Source: an uncultured Clostridia bacterium (GTDB lineage: Bacteria; Bacillota; Clostridia; Oscillospirales; Acutalibacteraceae). Taken from it: DNA of 6,073 nucleotides. Location: assembly GCA_937916195.1 (NCBI GenBank), contig CALFTO010000001.1:1-6073 (forward strand). Direction: 5' to 3'. The notes under the pieces are model-generated. The model was not told the DNA's origin. It saw only the letters and a list, made by a program, of their open reading frames with translations, and made no database searches. A program made the position numbers and the translations under genes. Below, one piece after another: positions 5,553-6,073 of the stretch; the stretch's first letter is position 1; the number at the start of each line of letters is the position of its first letter.

Positions 5553-5582
5553 AACACCCCAAACAATACCGTTTGGGGTGTT
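5553..5582. terminator. Bidirectional terminator between converging genes
   Basis: AACACCCCAAAC (5553-5564) pairs perfectly with GTTTGGGGTGTT (5571-5582): a 12-bp stem with a six-base loop. It begins seven bases after the stop at 5546 and ends seven bases before the stop of the leftward SGNH gene at 5589. Short T-rich stretches follow on both strands (TTATGCTTTT rightward, TTTCTC leftward after the stem), so it probably ends both transcripts. Confidence 0.9.
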
Positions 5583-5588
5583 ATGCTT

Positions 5589-6073
5589 TTATTCTATAAC
5601 TTCATACAAACATTCTTGAAATATGGGGAGCCACCAGTCGCGGTAGCCGGCTTTGGTTGGGTGGATATTGTCGATGAGGTAGAGATTGCGTTGGTCTTCT
5701 GTGATGCTATTGATTTCGGGGTTGTTCCAGAAATCGATTACGGTGATTTGCCATTTATCTTGGATTTTTAGGAGTAAATCTACCATTTTGGCATAGTGGT
5801 CGCTATCGTATTTTGCTTGAGTATAGAACACTACAGGGCAATTCCAAGTGTCTTTCGCGTATGCTATTATGTATTCGATTGCACCTGCGATAGTTTGTGT
5901 GTCGAAATCGTTTATATCATAGCTTTCGCTGATTTCTCCAAGTGGCATTTCTTTGGTGGCATCGTTTGTTGAAAGTTGGCAAATGAATGCATCGGCTTTG
6001 ATATTTTTATCGATTGTTTTCATTCGGGACACATAGGAATTGTCTTTGATATCAACAAGAGTTGTTCCTGACA
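5589..6073 (-). CDS. SGNH/GDSL-family hydrolase, C-terminal part (cut by window edge)
   Basis: About 160 residues are visible and the frame stays open to the right edge, so the N-terminus, with the catalytic serine block, lies outside the window. The GTG at 6032 is an internal codon, not the start: the same frame continues upstream with SGTTLVDIKDNSYVSRM, a typical block II region with its glycine. Block III appears as ICQLSTND, where the asparagine helps form the oxyanion hole. Block V is IDNIHPTKAGY, the DxxH that supplies the catalytic Asp and His, so the visible active-site residues are present. The family comprises serine esterases, acylhydrolases and carbohydrate deacetylases; the substrate here cannot be deduced. 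GC content (about 50% in a sampled row) is far above the neighbouring AT-rich genes. It is likely resident sequence flanking the acquired block. Confidence 0.88.
   Translation of the reverse strand, partial: SGTTLVDIKDNSYVSRMKTIDKNIKADAFICQLSTNDATKEMPLGEISESYDINDFDTQTIAGAIEYIIAYAKDTWNCPVVFYTQAKYDSDHYAKMVDLLLKIQDKWQITVIDFWNNPEINSITEDQRNLYLIDNIHPTKAGYRDWWLPIFQECLYEVIE

Noticed and set aside
5547..5771. Plus-strand open frame of 74 codons
   Set aside because: It starts inside the terminator stem and runs antisense to the SGNH hydrolase gene, with no ribosome binding site.
6030..6032. GTG at 6032 as the start of the SGNH hydrolase
   Set aside because: The same frame continues to the window edge with conserved family sequence, and no ribosome binding site precedes the GTG.

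Overview
The window looks like an accessory region of a low-GC Bacillota (Firmicutes) chromosome. The evidence is strong GGAG-type ribosome binding sites, sigma-A-like promoters, short U-tailed terminators and the protein families present. A gut-type clostridium is plausible, but the genus cannot be read from the sequence. Seven protein genes are supported, one of them cut by the right edge. No tRNA, rRNA, CRISPR array, transposase or plasmid origin is visible.

Left part (1-2760). The first 213 bases hold no gene but are rich in control signals: two copies of a shared promoter-like element facing away from each other, and a perfect inverted repeat. The rightward copy leads into a membrane-anchored NERD nuclease-like protein with a C-terminal topoisomerase-type zinc ribbon (214-1146). 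A hairpin terminator separates it from two leftward genes: a SWIM zinc-finger protein (1193-2008), and upstream of it a YgjP/DUF45-type HExxH metallopeptidase (2102-2665). Between these two lies a terminator-like hairpin whose 3' arm contains the ribosome binding site of the SWIM gene.

Middle part (2761-5582). This AT-rich block is bounded by terminators. A leftward two-gene operon encodes a two-helix membrane protein (3427-4077) followed by a 199-residue soluble protein (2795-3394). A 424-residue protein with one N-terminal membrane anchor (4272-5546) is divergently transcribed. None of the three belongs to a family I can name. Hand counts in sample 60-base rows give about 23-27% GC here, against about 40-52% in the SWIM and SGNH genes, which suggests separate acquisition.

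Right edge (5589-6073). This is the C-terminal part of an SGNH/GDSL hydrolase on the minus strand. It converges on the 424-residue gene across a 12-bp terminator.

The most notable result is one element, TTGTCACAA-N14-ACGATTTAT, found three times with identical spacing. It lies before the NERD gene, before the two-gene membrane operon 4 kb away, and, slightly degenerate, facing left toward a gene outside the window. It suggests a small regulon joining the NERD nuclease with the uncharacterised membrane operon. A defence or stress role is possible, but this is inference.
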